From Rugalucina vietnamica (taxonomy: Eukaryota > Mollusca > Bivalvia > Lucinida > Lucinidae), in NCBI GenBank assembly GCA_964017185.1, contig OZ024874.1:50806856-50870855 (forward strand): DNA of 64,000 nucleotides, given 5' to 3'. Below the pieces are notes generated by a model. It saw nothing but the letters and a program-made list of their open reading frames with translations, did not search any database and was not told the origin of the DNA. This document shows positions 36,114-48,792 of this stretch, piece after piece (the stretch's first letter is position 1; every line of letters starts with the position of its first letter). A program made the position numbers and the translations under genes.

Positions 36114-39100
36114 ATGAAGTTCGACGAAGTTTTGATGGAAATTGGGGAGTTCGGGAGTTACCAAAGACGGCTTTATTTCTTGCTATGCCTTCCAGCAATT
36201 AACGCGGGAATTTTTATGGTGATCTCTGTATTCACTTTGGGAGCTCCTGATCACAGGTATCATTACGAAAACACGCCAATATAGTATATAGATTTTTCTC
36301 AAGTTGTAAAAATGAAAATTTTCAGCAGAACATTTTGGAAATTTTTCTTATGTTTGCTCAAAACCACAGTTTTGCGCCATGTTGTTAGGCATATTTTGTT
36401 GAATTTCCCTGCAGTATCATTATTGCTAAATGCTAGTTGGCAAATGATGTACTTCTACAAGAATGAAAACAATATGAGACACAGTATGAAAACAACACAT
36501 AAACTTGCTGCAAAACAATAAGAAGACATCGACAGAGTTACAATGTACAGGTACTGTTGACATGAATATAAGATTTCTTGGGGACTTAAATTGGCATCTA
36601 ACGGACATTCCTCAATTTATGCACAGTTTTCGTATGGCTTTGATCATACGTGTCTGTTCTTGAATTCCAGATGTGCAATTCCAGGATTGCTGAATGATAC
36701 CTTCGAGATTCAAAACGACGAGCATCAACTATTGGTGAACAAGTTTATCCCCGATTCAACGGACGATCAACACAAGTACGACCAGTGTAATGTGTTCTCA
36801 GAGACTAACAGCTATGACGTCAATACTAGTCGACCAATCAATGCCTCGCAGTATTCCTGTAACCAATGGGTGTACGACAATACAGATTTCAAGGCGACTT
36901 TCGTGACCAAAGTAAGTCTAGTGAATCTACTACTGTTGCTTGGTTTTTGAGGCTCAGTATCATGAAGTTTACGTTCATCTGATAATCTCTAAGTATCAAA
37001 GAGCATTGGTGTTTACTGCAGCCAAAGCAAGAGATCCAACCCAAGAGAAACGGGGATCATATGACATAAACGGGGTTCCAAGGGTATATGTATATATGGC
37101 AATTTATTTTGCATCTACACACTTAACGTCAATATCCTGTGGTAAGCATATGATGATTTTTCATTAAGATTTGCTTATTTAATATTGAAAACTTATTTTT
37201 AATCCAAGTGTAGGTATTACAAGAATTGACACCTCAGCAACACTTAGTGGTGATCGAAAATAATTTCACTTTGACACATACCTGTGATACGTAAAATCAG
37301 AAGACAAAATGTCCAAAAACAGTAAACCAATGTATGTTTATCACCGATGGTCAGTACAATCTGAAAACAGATGTATTGTATTTCTGCAGGAAGATCTGAT
37401 ATGTGATGATGAATTTCTGCCATCTCTGGCTAAGATGATATTCTTTGCTGGCGTGTTGGTCGGAGCACTAGGATTCGGAATACTGTCAGATGTGTAGGTA
37501 CAAATGCACATGCTATAGCAATTGTAATAGTTTACGTGTAGCATATCACAACAATAACAAAACTTAATGCTTTGTAATACATGCCTATATGTTAGTGCAA
37601 TAAAATCATGTATGCTTGTATGAGTAAGCAAACTTTTATGACTATGCATACATAAAAGAAACCTATTCTAGTTATACATACATGTAAATAACATTATAGT
37701 CAGGTGCTTTTAAATTCTGGGGATAATTATGAGCCACTGGTTAAGTTCAATGGTGGAAGCTGTGATACATTCCTGTTTGCGAGAGCTATTTTCATATTAT
37801 AATTGTAATGAAACTCAATTATGGCACCCTGCATTCTATGATTTCAGTATTGGCCGAAAGAAGACACTGTATGTATCATTTATTCTGACGCTGGCGTCAA
37901 GTGTTGCATTGGCATGGGCACAAAATTTCCTCATGTATGTCATCCTACGATTTATCATTGGTGCTGCTAATGCAGGAATCTTCATGACTGGCTTTGTGAT
38001 AGGTCAGTAAACTTATAATTATAATTGTATTTACTTATACTGTATGATATGATACAGGTTATGTCTATACCGCATCATTGACGTGCATGTACATGTATAT
38101 ATTAGCTCATATAATGTTTTATCTGAAAATTGATTCTAAACGTATGAATGTTACATGTATGATATATGTATGGAATTTCTAATCATGAAATAAAATAATT
38201 TGCATTTACTTGTTTAAAAATTTATCAAAGTTTATTTGAAAACAGAAGAAGAATATTTGTCGGATAAGAATTTAAGTGATCAGCATAAAATATAAATAAA
38301 CTTACCGAAACTGTTTATTCATTGACTCTCTGTTTGACTCTGGCATGATAAAATCAACTAAAATGTCATTATATCTAAGCTCTTATTTCGTCACAGGTAT
38401 GGAACTTGTCGGTCCATCTAAGCGGATGTGGGCAGGGATAATTGTTGAATATTTCTTTGCCATCGGTCTACTAATCTTGGGTTTAATAGCATACTTTCTT
38501 CGTGATTGGAAATACATTGAGATGGCGGTTTCTTTTCCCAACGCAATATATCTTACTTATTGGTGGTAGGTTTATAATGCAAAAATGACAATTTTGCAAT
38601 TGCGACTATCAATTTTATTAGTTTAAGGGGATGCCAATTGTTAAAATCTAATACTTGTATAATTTTACCTGTATAAAGAAAAATGACAATTTTTCCAAGG
38701 AACCTGGATATTCTTGAAACATTCTTGTATGAGTCATTCAAACATCGAATACAGATTATTTAATGCCCAAAAACTCAACTCTAGAGGGCTCAGCAGCACG
38801 CTTATCAGCAGTGGTCAAGCTACTTCCTGGTTTGATTCCGTTGTCATCTGTCTGGCATGCTGGATAAGTTTTACTAAAAGCTACCACCATAAACATGATC
38901 TCCAAAAGCCAGACTACAATCTGTGAAAGTTTGTCCACTCGGAGATGATTTCTTCTCGGGGAAAACATGGTATTTATCATATATGCTGAAAACCTTATAC
39001 AGCAGATACAGTAAATAGTATGATTTCTCCCAAAATATTGACTTTTTGTTCAAAATACTTTCACAGATTGTAGTCAAGACATTGGAGATCATGTTTACGG

Positions 39101-41156
39101 TGAAAGCTTTTAGTAAAACTTATCCGGCATGCCAGACGGATGACCATGGAATCAAACCAGGAAGTGACTTGAACAATGCTGATAAGCGTGCTGCTGAGCC
39201 CTCTAGAGCTGAGGTTTGAGGCATAAAAGAATATGTATTCGATGTTTGAATGACTCATACAAGAATGTGTCAAGAATGCCCAGTCTCCTTAGAAAAATTG
39301 TCATTTTTCTTTATACAGGTAAAAATTATACAAGTATTAGTTTTTGACAATTGGCATCCCCTTAAATTTGGTCGCAATTCATACTTTATGTGTATAATCA
39401 ACCACTAAAGAACGCAGTACCCACAAACTGTTAATGGTATCATATCAACAGTTCGATATGCATAATGCTTTCGAATTACGAATCAAAATTACCAAAATGT
39501 TCGACGGCGTCGTTGTTCAGTTGTGACAGCCGTTTTAGAAGCCATTATGAAAAATCTTATAACGGAGTTTTAACCAACAATGTGTTCGTGTACTTTTAAG
39601 CTGAAATCCGTGTTTATCATCTGAAAATGATTGTAGGAATGTTATAAATAATAATAGCTCATGGAGTTAAATCAGTGAAACGAAGTCGGTTTGTTCAATA
39701 TTCGAGGTTGCTTCTGACTGTTTTGAATTCAAGATGGTTTCCAAGATGGCCATAACAATTAACTACGAGCAGCGAAATTTTATGTAAATTCTGTTTTTGT
39801 ATTTCATCAGCTATAAGCATATGGGAAGAGCAAAAATGTGCATTTTTATGTTTTGATAATTCATATTATCCATTATAATATCCAAAAGTTCGAGTATCTA
39901 AATCTGAAGCGGCGTCCGTCAATTTGCATGTTCTCTCGTGAAATTTTCTTAGCTTTCTTTCTGCTTCGTTTGTCGAACTAGGATCATTCCCGAATCTCCT
40001 CGCTGGCTTCTGTCACAAGGGCGATTCGAAGAAGCGGAGGCAATATTACAGAAAGCGGCGAAAGTGAACAAAGCAAAATTACCTGAAAAATTATTTGACG
40101 AGGATTCAGTAGACACAGGACGTGCACAAGGTCAACTCTACCATCTATTCAGTTCTAAGACACTTGCTGTCAGAACACTGGTTATTTTCTTCAACTGGTA
40201 AGTAATGAAATATGTGTCTTCTGCAACACATGTAAGGTTCAAGTAAATTATGATTAAATACATGTGAATTAATTTTAGAATATGCAGATATAACTCGTCA
40301 CATCAGACATCAAACAGACTGAAGGACGACGGTGCTTCTAACACTCCCAAATGCCGATTTAATGCTCATTGCAAAAGCGAAATGATCATACGAGAACATA
40401 CGAGTTCATTCGCAAATAGTTAAGATGTGCTAAGGTCAATATTTTGTTTACACAGGGCGGTTGTCAGCATGGTCTACTACGGTTTGTCGCTAAACACGGG
40501 TAATCTAGGTGGTGATTTCTATCTCAACTTCACTATATCTGGTCTTGTGGAATTTCCTGCTTACACTCTATGCCTCCTGCTACTGGACCGAATGGGACGA
40601 AAATGGCTACACTGCACCTCAATGGTTCTTGGTGGTCTGGCGTGTATATCCACTGTATTTACGACGATTTACGGCGGAGATGGTAAGACTGTTTATCAAT
40701 CATTTCCCCAACAGGTCCGAAACAAGTCGCGAGGCTTTGCACATGTTAAATTGTTTTCAAAATTAGACCCTTTTTGAATAAATCCCTTTGTATGATTTAC
40801 TTATTGATAACTTCCTTATTACTTCCATATGCAGAGTCCAGCTAATACCTTTTAACACAAATAAATGTTTTCAGTATACTTTTACAGATCTTCATGCACT
40901 TACTGTCACATTAGCTATGGTCGGGAAGCTAGGAGCTGCAGCCGCTTTTGCTGTTATTTATGTATTTTCTGCCGAGCTTTATCCAACTATAGTTCGAAAT
41001 GCTGGAATGGGGGCTAGCTCGTGTTGTGCTCGAATAGGAGGCATGTTGGCTCCATATATAGCGGATTTGGTTGGTTTATATTTTCTTCCTCTTCCTCCTA
41101 ATCATTCAGCTCCTCTTCCTTATCGCCTTTTTCCTCCTCCTCCTCCTCCTCCTCCT

Positions 41157-41202
<46 letters not shown>

Positions 41203-42166
41203 TTTTTCTTCTTGTTTTTCCTTTACTTTTTCTTCTTCTTCTTCTTCTTCTTCTTCTTCTTTGTGTTATTCTAGGTATTCTAAATGTTTCGGGGCACACC
41301 TGATTACTACTCGTGTTCTTAAAACTTTTTATTCCTTTAAGTATTGTCTCTTCAAAGTCTGCAAACATTGGCTTGCTATTATGGGATCGATGTCATATAG
41401 AATGATAAGTAAACTACATAAAAAAGTGCAAAATAGCAATTTCATTTTATGGAAATATTTTATTTTGCATATTTTCGTGATTCCAATCTCGTTTTAGAAC
41501 AAGGTAGTAAGTGGAGACTTTGGCCGTGCTTTACCCCTCGTCATATTTGGTGGCTTCTCCGTTGCGGCTGGTGTCCTGTCTCTCATACTGCCTGAAACCC
41601 TAAATAAGGAACTGCCGGAAACCATCGAGGATGGAAAACAGTTTGGGAAGTATGTCCGTTTACTTTAAAGTGCATCCATATAAAACCCGAAACCGTGGTC
41701 TTACTTGTATCTATAACGCATATACTGCAGCAGTTACTGCTTTTTAAGTATCGCAATTGTATCCCTTTTTTTTTCAATATTTAATTATAACTGCTTCCTT
41801 CGATAGGTACATGTATATATTGACTCACTTTCCCACAAAAAAATTAATGTCCTTTTCTCATAGCAAATACATGTTTCTAGTAAATGGACCGTATTTAGCT
41901 TTGCGATAAACTGCATTGTTCTAGACATTATTTAACGCACCAAACCCTATTATTCCTTAAATGTCTACATGATTTGTACAATCCCTGTACCTTCTACTCT
42001 TAAATGTATGCTAAAGCTTTACTGAAGCTGATTGTTTTAACTACTTTTCAGATCAAAGACAAATAAGAGCAAACATGAAATTTATGTAAATGATGCCTAC
42101 ACGTCGGATTCCAAATCTGTGGAAAATGGTCTGAGTACAGTCGAATTAGACAATAAAACAAAATGA
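36114..42166 (+). CDS. SLC22-type organic ion transporter (MFS), second of a tandem pair
   Basis: Ten exons: 36114-36256, 36671-36911, 37390-37493, 37848-38002, 38397-38565, 39982-40197, 40456-40682, 40888-41069, 41498-41649 and 42052-42166, encoding 567 aa. Exons 1, 3, 4, 5, 7, 8 and 9 have exactly the lengths of gene 1 (143, 104, 155, 169, 227, 182 and 152 bp), and all phases agree. Family features are the MKFDEVLMEIGEFGSYQRR start, the Cys-rich first loop with NQWVYDNTDFKATF, IGRKK after TM2, IIPESPRWLLSQGRFEEAE, LDRMGRK and LPETLNKELPET. It should be a plasma-membrane organic ion carrier paralogous to gene 1. The C-terminal tail is longer and unrelated (ends VELDNKTK). The exon 8 donor G|GTTGGT is weak. 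Introns carry a TTAA foldback element and simple repeats. Confidence 0.92.
36261..36325 (-). mobile_element. Terminal fragment of the GAGGCGGTTCTAACG-family MITE
   Basis: CATTACGAAAACACGCC..ATAT followed by TTGTAAAAATGAAAATTTTC is the reverse complement of the right end of copy 1 (6868-6933). It begins 4 nt after the exon 1 boundary of transporter gene 2. Confidence 0.6.
38566..39981 (+). other. Intron 5 of transporter gene 2
   Basis: Donor GTAGGT, acceptor GTCGAACTAG. About half is the 735-bp TTAA foldback element. The remainder (39366-39981) has no recognised feature. Confidence 0.75.
38627..39361. mobile_element. Foldback element with TTAA target duplication (piggyBac-like ends)
   Basis: Two inverted arms of about 310 bp (38627-38935 and 39055-39361) surround a spacer of about 120 bp. 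The ends read GGGGATGCCAATTG and CAATTGGCATCCCC, with TTAA immediately outside both. The arms share blocks such as CTTGTATGAGTCATTCAAAC and AGTTTTACTAAAAGC (and complements). It has no transposase. TTAA duplications with short G-rich ends fit piggyBac-type or Kolobok-type elements. Confidence 0.8.
41138..41265. repeat. Compound trinucleotide microsatellite
   Basis: (TCC)n, then (ATC)n from about 41160 to 41203, then (TTC)n, in intron 8 of transporter gene 2. The proline-, histidine- and leucine-rich ORFs through it are artefacts. Confidence 0.9.
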
Positions 42167-42324
42167 TATTGGTGATATGGAATAACATATGAAACTATGA
42201 AAAACAGCATACACCGTTTATGAAGTAGTGCTATGATAATTGACACCATTGCGATAGTGCGCCTTTCCCAATATATAAAATACAGCATAGTGCGTTATTG
42301 TTTCTTAGATAAAGCTCTACTTAA

Positions 42325-42512
42325 TTCATATAAGCTCGGTGTTCCTTTTGTGGGACATAGGCATACAGCATAGCCCCAGATGTGACGCCGCAAAACGCGG
42401 CATCCCATCTGTGGCTATTTTGTTTGCATAGAGAATTGACAGGAAAAAAAAATGAATAAAATTTAAAACGTTGCTCCTGATGCCCCTAAAATGATAATGA
42501 CGCAAAAAAAAT
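42325..42512 (+). mobile_element. Palindromic MITE, TTAACTCAT..CAGATGTGACGCCGC family, copy 3
   Basis: ATTCATATAAGC.., core AGATGTGACGCCGC/GCGGCATCCCATCT and trailing GATGCCCCTAAAATGATAATG match copies 1 and 2. It lies about 160 bp after the stop of transporter gene 2, so it may be within the 3' UTR. Confidence 0.7.
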
Positions 42513-42886
42513 AGATCACGATGATTTTTTTCTGAAATAGAGTATTTTTTTCTGAGAAAAGAATGCTTGTGTTGTTATGTGCACATTTATGTATAAGAAA
42601 GCAAAGCTATAACGCTAAAGAATATGTGCACCATCAGCAGGTCATTGGAACTCTCGAAACTCTTCCTAGTTTATTTTGTTCTCTTTTTATTCAAACTACA
42701 TTGTTTTGTATTGTGGTTTCTCAAAAAGATATCGAGCCGTTTTTATCCCCTTTCGTTTTGAATATGTGAATGGCTTTAAGTTCCTCAATGTAGCAACGTC
42801 CCGTTGCAAGGTGACAACAAAGGTAAATACTGGCGATCAAGGATGACTTCTAAGGTGGTATCAGACCTTCAAAGCGATTGACCTTG

Positions 42887-43131
42887 CCCTGAGATTATAA
42901 AACTTTTTTTCATGCTCGGCTAAGCTGAGGCTAAAATTTATCCTGCTCATAAATGTTAAAATGCCAACAATTGTTTTTACCATTTTACCATATATAAGCA
43001 GGATGAATTACAGGCTTTGGTGCTCTTCGTAAACCTGAAATTTCAATATATTTGGGAAATTTTGTCATTTATGTGCAGCTAAATTTTATGCTCAGCTGAG
43101 ATGAGCATGAATAATGTTTTATAACCGCAGG
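42887..43131. mobile_element. Short MITE with ATAAAAC..CATGCTC inverted ends
   Basis: The left end GAGATTATAAAAC..TTCATGCTCGGCTAAGCTGAG and the right end CTCAGCTGAGATGAGCATGAA..GTTTTATAAC are imperfect inverted repeats of about 40 bp. The total is about 245 bp with no coding. A single copy in this window. Confidence 0.5.
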
Positions 43132-45529
43132 ACCAGTTCTCTGACCATCAGCCAGTAGATGGCATTTGTCTGTCTCCAGTCGCATATGATTGCATGCTAT
43201 ATTCACCTTTGATATCAGGGAACAAATGGACATCATCTCTAGGGTGTTTAAAGCTCCTTGTAGGCAGTATTTTAGTCATTTGTTGACCTTGCACCACCCG
43301 GAAAATAATAATGTTTAAATTATGTTTGCAATGCATTAACATTGACATTTCAACATAATTATCTAAAGGAACAATACATGTTTCGTGTTAAGAAAAAAAT
43401 GACTTTTGGGGTTTTATCGTCTTCATGACATACACGAGCAAATATGTTCCGGTCATGGCAGTCTAGAAATTTAGAAATAAGGAAACCAAAGAAAACATCT
43501 TTATAGTTTTTCAAACGACATGTCGATTATTCGTCGCAAACATAAGAAGAATTTTCTCATGTCACTGTTCATAAGTAATCACGTTAAACATCTTAGCAGG
43601 AAGATAAATACCGAAAGTCCACAAAGAAAACATTGCCATAAAGATTGTTTTTAAAAAAAAGTCAAAACATAAAGGATCGAAACCGAAGGTAAGTCTACAC
43701 ACAGTAGATAATCACGTGACTTGCGGACAGTCCGCTTAATCGGAACTCGCTACACTGTCCGGCCCAATCATAACGAGGATCGCAATATTGGCATAAACAC
43801 CTCAAGGTGAGTGACCGTTTCACTTTGTCAATTTTCTTATTTTTATTCGTATTTTTGCTCGAAATCAAACCGTGTGCCATAATGTGAGTATTTTTGCTTG
43901 AAGCCCACGGCAACAGAATGCATCCCGGCCACCTACACTGTAAAATGAAACTGAAAAATCTGCGACTCGATCATTTTAATTCTGACATAATGATCCAACA
44001 CATCTGTGTGAAATGGTGAATAAAATCAATACTACACGGATATCTAAGGCATTCTTGATGGGTGGTTACAAACTAGCATATGTCCCTTCCCTTTCCAACC
44101 ACGGTTTAACAGAAACCACAAGATTCCTTTGATTTTGCATCAAAAATGTAATCACACCCTGTGGATGACTACTGTACGCAATATTGCTCGTATGCATTTT
44201 TCTACTGACCGCAATATAGCCATTGCATTTTACTACTGTCCGCAATATAGCCATTAAAGCTCATATTCTAGTTTGCGTTAAAACAGGGTTAGACCTCAAA
44301 GCTTTCGACATTATACAATTGCTGCCTTAATGTTCAGGCTGACACGAGTGTTTTTAGGGTTTTTTCTTCTCAGTTAAAGCCCCAGTGCTTTCAATATGTT
44401 ATTTCATTCATGTCAAGACGAGGCAATAAATAGAAGGGGCGAAAACGTGAATATCCTGAGAAAAATCACCAGACAAAAGGTTCCGCATGCAGAGCTTGGC
44501 TTGTCTCACATGTGCTCTAACACACCCAGTGACCAGGCCACAGCGGATGATCGAATAAATTAAGAGCGACAATGAAATCAGCGGCCGCCGAGACTGCCAA
44601 AGGAGTGTTATGCACAGTAATCAAAGGAAGAATTTGTTTATATCTACATTCATTTCAGTCTATTGTTGAAAAATATACCGAGACGATCACATGTACATGC
44701 AAATAGAAAGTTTACACACAATTTTTCTTCAAACAACGGCACGGCATCAATGACATAATGGCGCTAACAACATCCAATCACATCGGTGAGAGCCACGACC
44801 ATTGACGTGCCTATTTTTTTACCGCCGACTCTAACTTTTTTTTTAGCAGTGTTAAGGGATTTTCTAGGGATTTCCCTGTTCCACCATTTTATTTTCCTAT
44901 CTGTCCCATGAAAAAAAATATAAAAAAATATCCTACCTACCGTCCCTATTTTGAAATTTCATGTAACCTGAAACACACATATTTTTTAAGCCCATACAAA
45001 CGGTGGATTTCTCGCTATGCGGCTCAGTCATGTGTTCCCAGATCATGGTACGAAATGGCAAGAGACTGAAAATACATCTGCATGCACACATAATTCAACA
45101 TATCAATGAGTAAAAGATGCAAATCCAAACTGTTGCTGGACTATTTTTGTGAATGCTTATAAAATATTTTATCAGAGAATCACTAAAACTGTATCTTCAT
45201 CCCAATGCCAACACAAAGAGGTGTACAAATGCAACTATATACGAGTAGACTGTAGTAACTACGTAATCCATCACGTGTTGATACATTTAGGAAAGTGCGT
45301 AGGGGTGGGGGGGTGGGGGAGGGGGTGGAGAAAATAAACAAAACAGTCATAGTCCGACTACGACCTTAGGCGGATCACCAGTCAGACGATTCCATGGTGT
45401 GACACATAGAAATGTGAAATGTCCTTGCAAAACATAAATGACAGACTACACAAGTAGGCTATACGCTTTAGCGAAATCAACCTGAACATATTGTTTTAAC
45501 AAAACATCGTTTATCAAATAAATCATTCT

Positions 45530-45725
45530 CATCTCACAACTACATGTATTGATGACTAGTTGAGTGTGGACTGGTGTGGGTGCGAATCCCACTCGGGTCA
45601 CATGTGAGACAAACCAAGTGCTTATTGCGGGTGAGACATGTGGGTTTTCTCGGGGTAATTCCATTTTCGCCAACCTCTCGACATGAGTGAAATAATCCTG
45701 AAAATTATGAAAAAGTGAATAATAA
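45530..45725 (+). repeat. Possible tRNA-derived SINE
   Basis: GGTGCGAATCC at about 45579 resembles an RNA polymerase III B box. It is followed by GTGGGTTTTCTCGGGG, wording seen in the body of mollusc tRNA-derived SINEs. The A box is not convincing and there is no second copy in the window. Confidence 0.4.
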
Positions 45726-45876
45726 CTGAATAGATCATTTTCTGACCATCACCTCAGGCGTGGAGACTGGCTATATTTAGCTAGTTAAAAGAAAATGAAA
45801 CATTCGGGATGCGCCAATAAAACTATTTACAAAAAGCAGACAAACACATTACCTTTGTACCACAAATCTCAATTAA

Positions 45877-46145
45877 GCATCAGGATTACATGTCCGTGGC
45901 ATGTATACCCCCTTGAACCCCACTTTTATATAGCAAAACAGGGGTATGCAGGGGTATGCCTATTTTTCTTATTTTTGTTCCAAAACATATATTTTGGGTA
46001 CTCGTTAGAACGAGGCGGTTCTAACGTGTACCCACAATGTATGTTTTGAGTGACAGTATTAAAAATATCAAAATGTTTCAATGAAATTTTCAAATGTTTG
46101 CTTCTGACAAAATCTCTATATACTTCATGGGCATGTTTTCGTAAT
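45877..46145 (+). mobile_element. Palindromic MITE, GAGGCGGTTCTAACG family, copy 3
   Basis: ATGTATACCCCCTT.., hairpin at 45980-46049 with GAGGCGGTTCTAACG and a shortened left loop, right end CATGTTTTCGTAATG. It is nested in the 3.15-kb transposon, so it is the younger insertion. Confidence 0.75.
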
Positions 46146-46966
46146 GAAAACGCCTCGGCGGTCTTAACTGAGACCACTGGAGAGGGTAGTTAGAACTGTG
46201 GGAGAAAGCTTAGCATCAATAATCTCTTTACTACATGGGTAGGCTTTGGAATCTTTTATTATCTCAATTTCCATCTCATAACGCGGCTTCTTTGTGTATT
46301 TTATGCGCAATATTGCGGACAGTCCAAATCTCGACGCGAGCAATATTTGATTCCGTACAGTTGCAATATTGCGGTCAGTCATGTGGCAAACACTGCGTAG
46401 CAATAATAGCCTTGAAAAACGCTATTTTCGAAAGATTTGACCCAAACCCATGTGGTTTGTAATAGAAAATAGATTGATGTACACATATTCCTCGCGAAAA
46501 CTCTTTGACTTCACATTATTAGGAAAATAGACAGAAATGTTGACACTGATCGGGCAATATTTTTCTCGGGAGCCGGTGATTTTCCCGATATATTTTGGTG
46601 TCGTATGGCTCATAGAAAAGGAAATTACCTGTCAGATTTTGTACAACTGCTTTTCGTACCAACCTCTTTTTAATGTGTAGGTCGTTTTAATAATTTTATG
46701 CAACGTGTATAGTGGAAAAAATCGAAAATATGTGTATAACTCACCTTGAGGTGTTCAGGGCAATATTGCGATCCACGTTATGATTGGACCGGACAGTGTA
46801 GCGAGTTCCGATTAGGCGGACTGTCCGCAAGTCACGTGATTATCTACTGTGCTACATGTAATTTGGCTGGTGGTTATTTAAAATCAATTTCATTCATAAG
46901 ACGACAAAGAAGCGGGCAGTAAGCATTACGATGTTATTTTACTTTCGTCTTCATTGAAATTATATG

Positions 46967-46969
<3 letters not shown>

Positions 46970-47026
<57 letters not shown>

Positions 47027-47046
47027 CATTATTATTATTATTATTA
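46970..47046. repeat. (TTA)n microsatellite
   Basis: About 25 TTA units with one interruption. The poly-Leu and poly-Asn ORFs on either strand are artefacts. Confidence 0.95.
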
Positions 47047-48025
47047 GTTGTACATGGTGTTGTTTTTATTGTTGTTGTTATCATTATTATTAATCTTATC
47101 AATATTATTAAGCTCCTGCTCATCATGTACCATGATATTTCTTGTAACATACATTTATACAAGAGTTATAAACCCACTAGATCACTGTGGCATAACTCGC
47201 TAATAAGGTATTCAACATTTCGTGAATTTCGGTCACAACAATTTCACGAAGGACACAACTTATTCGCGAATTGCGGGTGGAATCATGGAGGTGACCCGCT
47301 TTTTGCGCGTTTTTCTGTGCTTTAAAAGTACATTATTGTTTAAATCAACTATTTTTCTGTGGCACATACTCATTGGGTTATGTTTGTAAAGCAATAACAT
47401 TCTGCAGTCACATTTGCTATTTTCTTATTACCTTTTTATGCGAAAAATTGTGTAATTTACGTTCTGTTGGGGTTAAACATGAATATCTTTGACATTCTAT
47501 AATGATTTTGCACTGAAAATGAACGAAAATCAATTGCAAAGACACCTGCCAAAAACTGCCTTAAAATAATACGCATAAGTCATGAAATAAAGAAGAAAAG
47601 ATGACTACCCTTTGTTGACGTGGCTACAACTATTTCTTGAGAAGGCTATAACTGTTTCATGAGTCTGTTACAACTGTTTCTTGATCTTAATGACTGTTGG
47701 ACACAAACGTTTCGTGATCAGTGATTTGAAAAAAAAACTCTGATTTAAGTCACCTCAGAAGCTCGATGTGCCTTTCGCATTTAGTTTCAACAGCATTGAC
47801 ATGATCAAATACTTAAATACAAGAAATTATCTTAATACCGATATAATTACTACACTGTTTCAAACCATCATTTGGCCTATAAAATTGTCTTTGGGGTTGT
47901 AGACCAGGCAAGACTGACATTGCTTCTCAGGTTTCTTAACTCATCATATTTCAGTAAATGTCATTGTCATATTGTCTAAGATGTTATGCTGTCTAAGCAA
48001 CCAAAATTTAGAAACCTCGCAAAGG
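47047..48025. other. Intergenic stretch
   Basis: A+T-rich DNA between the TTA array and the first AGCTCACCTGAG element. No gene or matched repeat. Confidence 0.4.
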
Positions 48026-48655
48026 TTTTTTAGCTCACCTGAGCCGAAGGCTCACAGGTGAGCTTAAAGTATACCCATGCTCCGTAGTCCGTCGTCGTCG
48101 TCATTGTCGTCCACACTTTTCAAACATCTTCTCCTCAGAAACCGCTTGGCCTATCAAAGTCAAACTTCATGTGGAGCATTGTTAGAAAGGGGCTATGAAA
48201 GTTTGTATAAATGGTCAAGGTCACAGGACCAAGATGGCCGATATGGCTATAAATAGCAAAAACCTTCAAAAATCTTCTTCTCCAGAACCATAAGGCCTAT
48301 GATTGTGAAACTTGGCATGAAGCATCAGGCAATGCAGCTCTACAAAGTTTATGTATATATCATGACCCTTGGATGACCTTGACCTATTTTATGGCAAGGT
48401 CAACTTAGATCGCCGATGCATTTGAATGAGGAAAATTGTTAAAATGTTAAAATGTCATTTTAAGTGCAAAACTTGCAGTAAATGGCAAATGGACTTAATT
48501 TTCATGATTTGAAGAAGAAATTGACTCCAGGGGTTATTCTGACCCTGCCCTGGGGTTATATACATGTATATTACCATTTTAGTTAAACAAGTTTATTGGT
48601 ATATATCTGGGGTATCAGGTGAGCGTTTACAGGACCATTGGTCCTCTGGTTATTT
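48026..48655 (+). mobile_element. AGCTCACCTGAG-family element, copy 1
   Basis: The left end is TTTTAGCTCACCTGAGCCGA with a hairpin GCTCACCTGAGCC..GGTGAGC. The right end is GTGAGCGTTTACAGGACCATTGGTCCTCTGG, which also contains a palindrome. The interior has the diagnostic phrases AGATGGCCGATATGG, TTGACCTATTTTATGGCAAGGTCAAC and TCTTCTTCTCCAGAACC. This family is very common in bivalve genomes. Confidence 0.8.
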
Positions 48656-48792
48656 TTGCTATGTGTCATTGTGATATTCCTGGTTTTCAGAAGATTGAGG
48701 ATTTTAGATGCCACTGCTGCCAATAATAATTAAGTTCGGTTTTGACAAAATATACAGAAATAATGCTCTAGTTCTAGTTTTTCTTTTCTTTT

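Larger units (their letters stand above)
43700..46851. mobile_element. 3.15-kb non-autonomous DNA transposon with CACAGTA ends and 5-bp CTACA duplication
   Basis: The first and last roughly 115 bp are inverted repeats with only a few mismatches. They start CACAGTAGATAATCACGTGA and end near CACCTCAAGGTGAGT. Both sides are flanked by CTACA (43695-43699, 46852-46856). The interior has repeated subterminal motifs CCGCAATAT(A/T)G near 44160-44250 and 46305-46380, a nested palindromic MITE (45877-46145) and a SINE-like segment. No ORF above about 85 residues lies inside, so there is no transposase. The CACAG start fits the CACTA/Chapaev group, while a 5-bp duplication fits Transib/RAG-like elements; the assignment is open. 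Confidence 0.85.

Noticed and set aside
41071..41303. Pro/His/Leu-rich extension of transporter gene 2 exon 8
   Set aside because: It is read-through into a compound microsatellite. The exon ends at 41069, as the identical exon length in gene 1 shows.
43700..43815. Firm call of a RAG recombination signal
   Set aside because: Only the 7-bp start is similar. No nonamer-spacer arrangement is evident, so only the looser transposon hypothesis is reported.
46926..47325. ORFs with poly-Leu or poly-Asn
   Set aside because: Created by the (TTA)n microsatellite.
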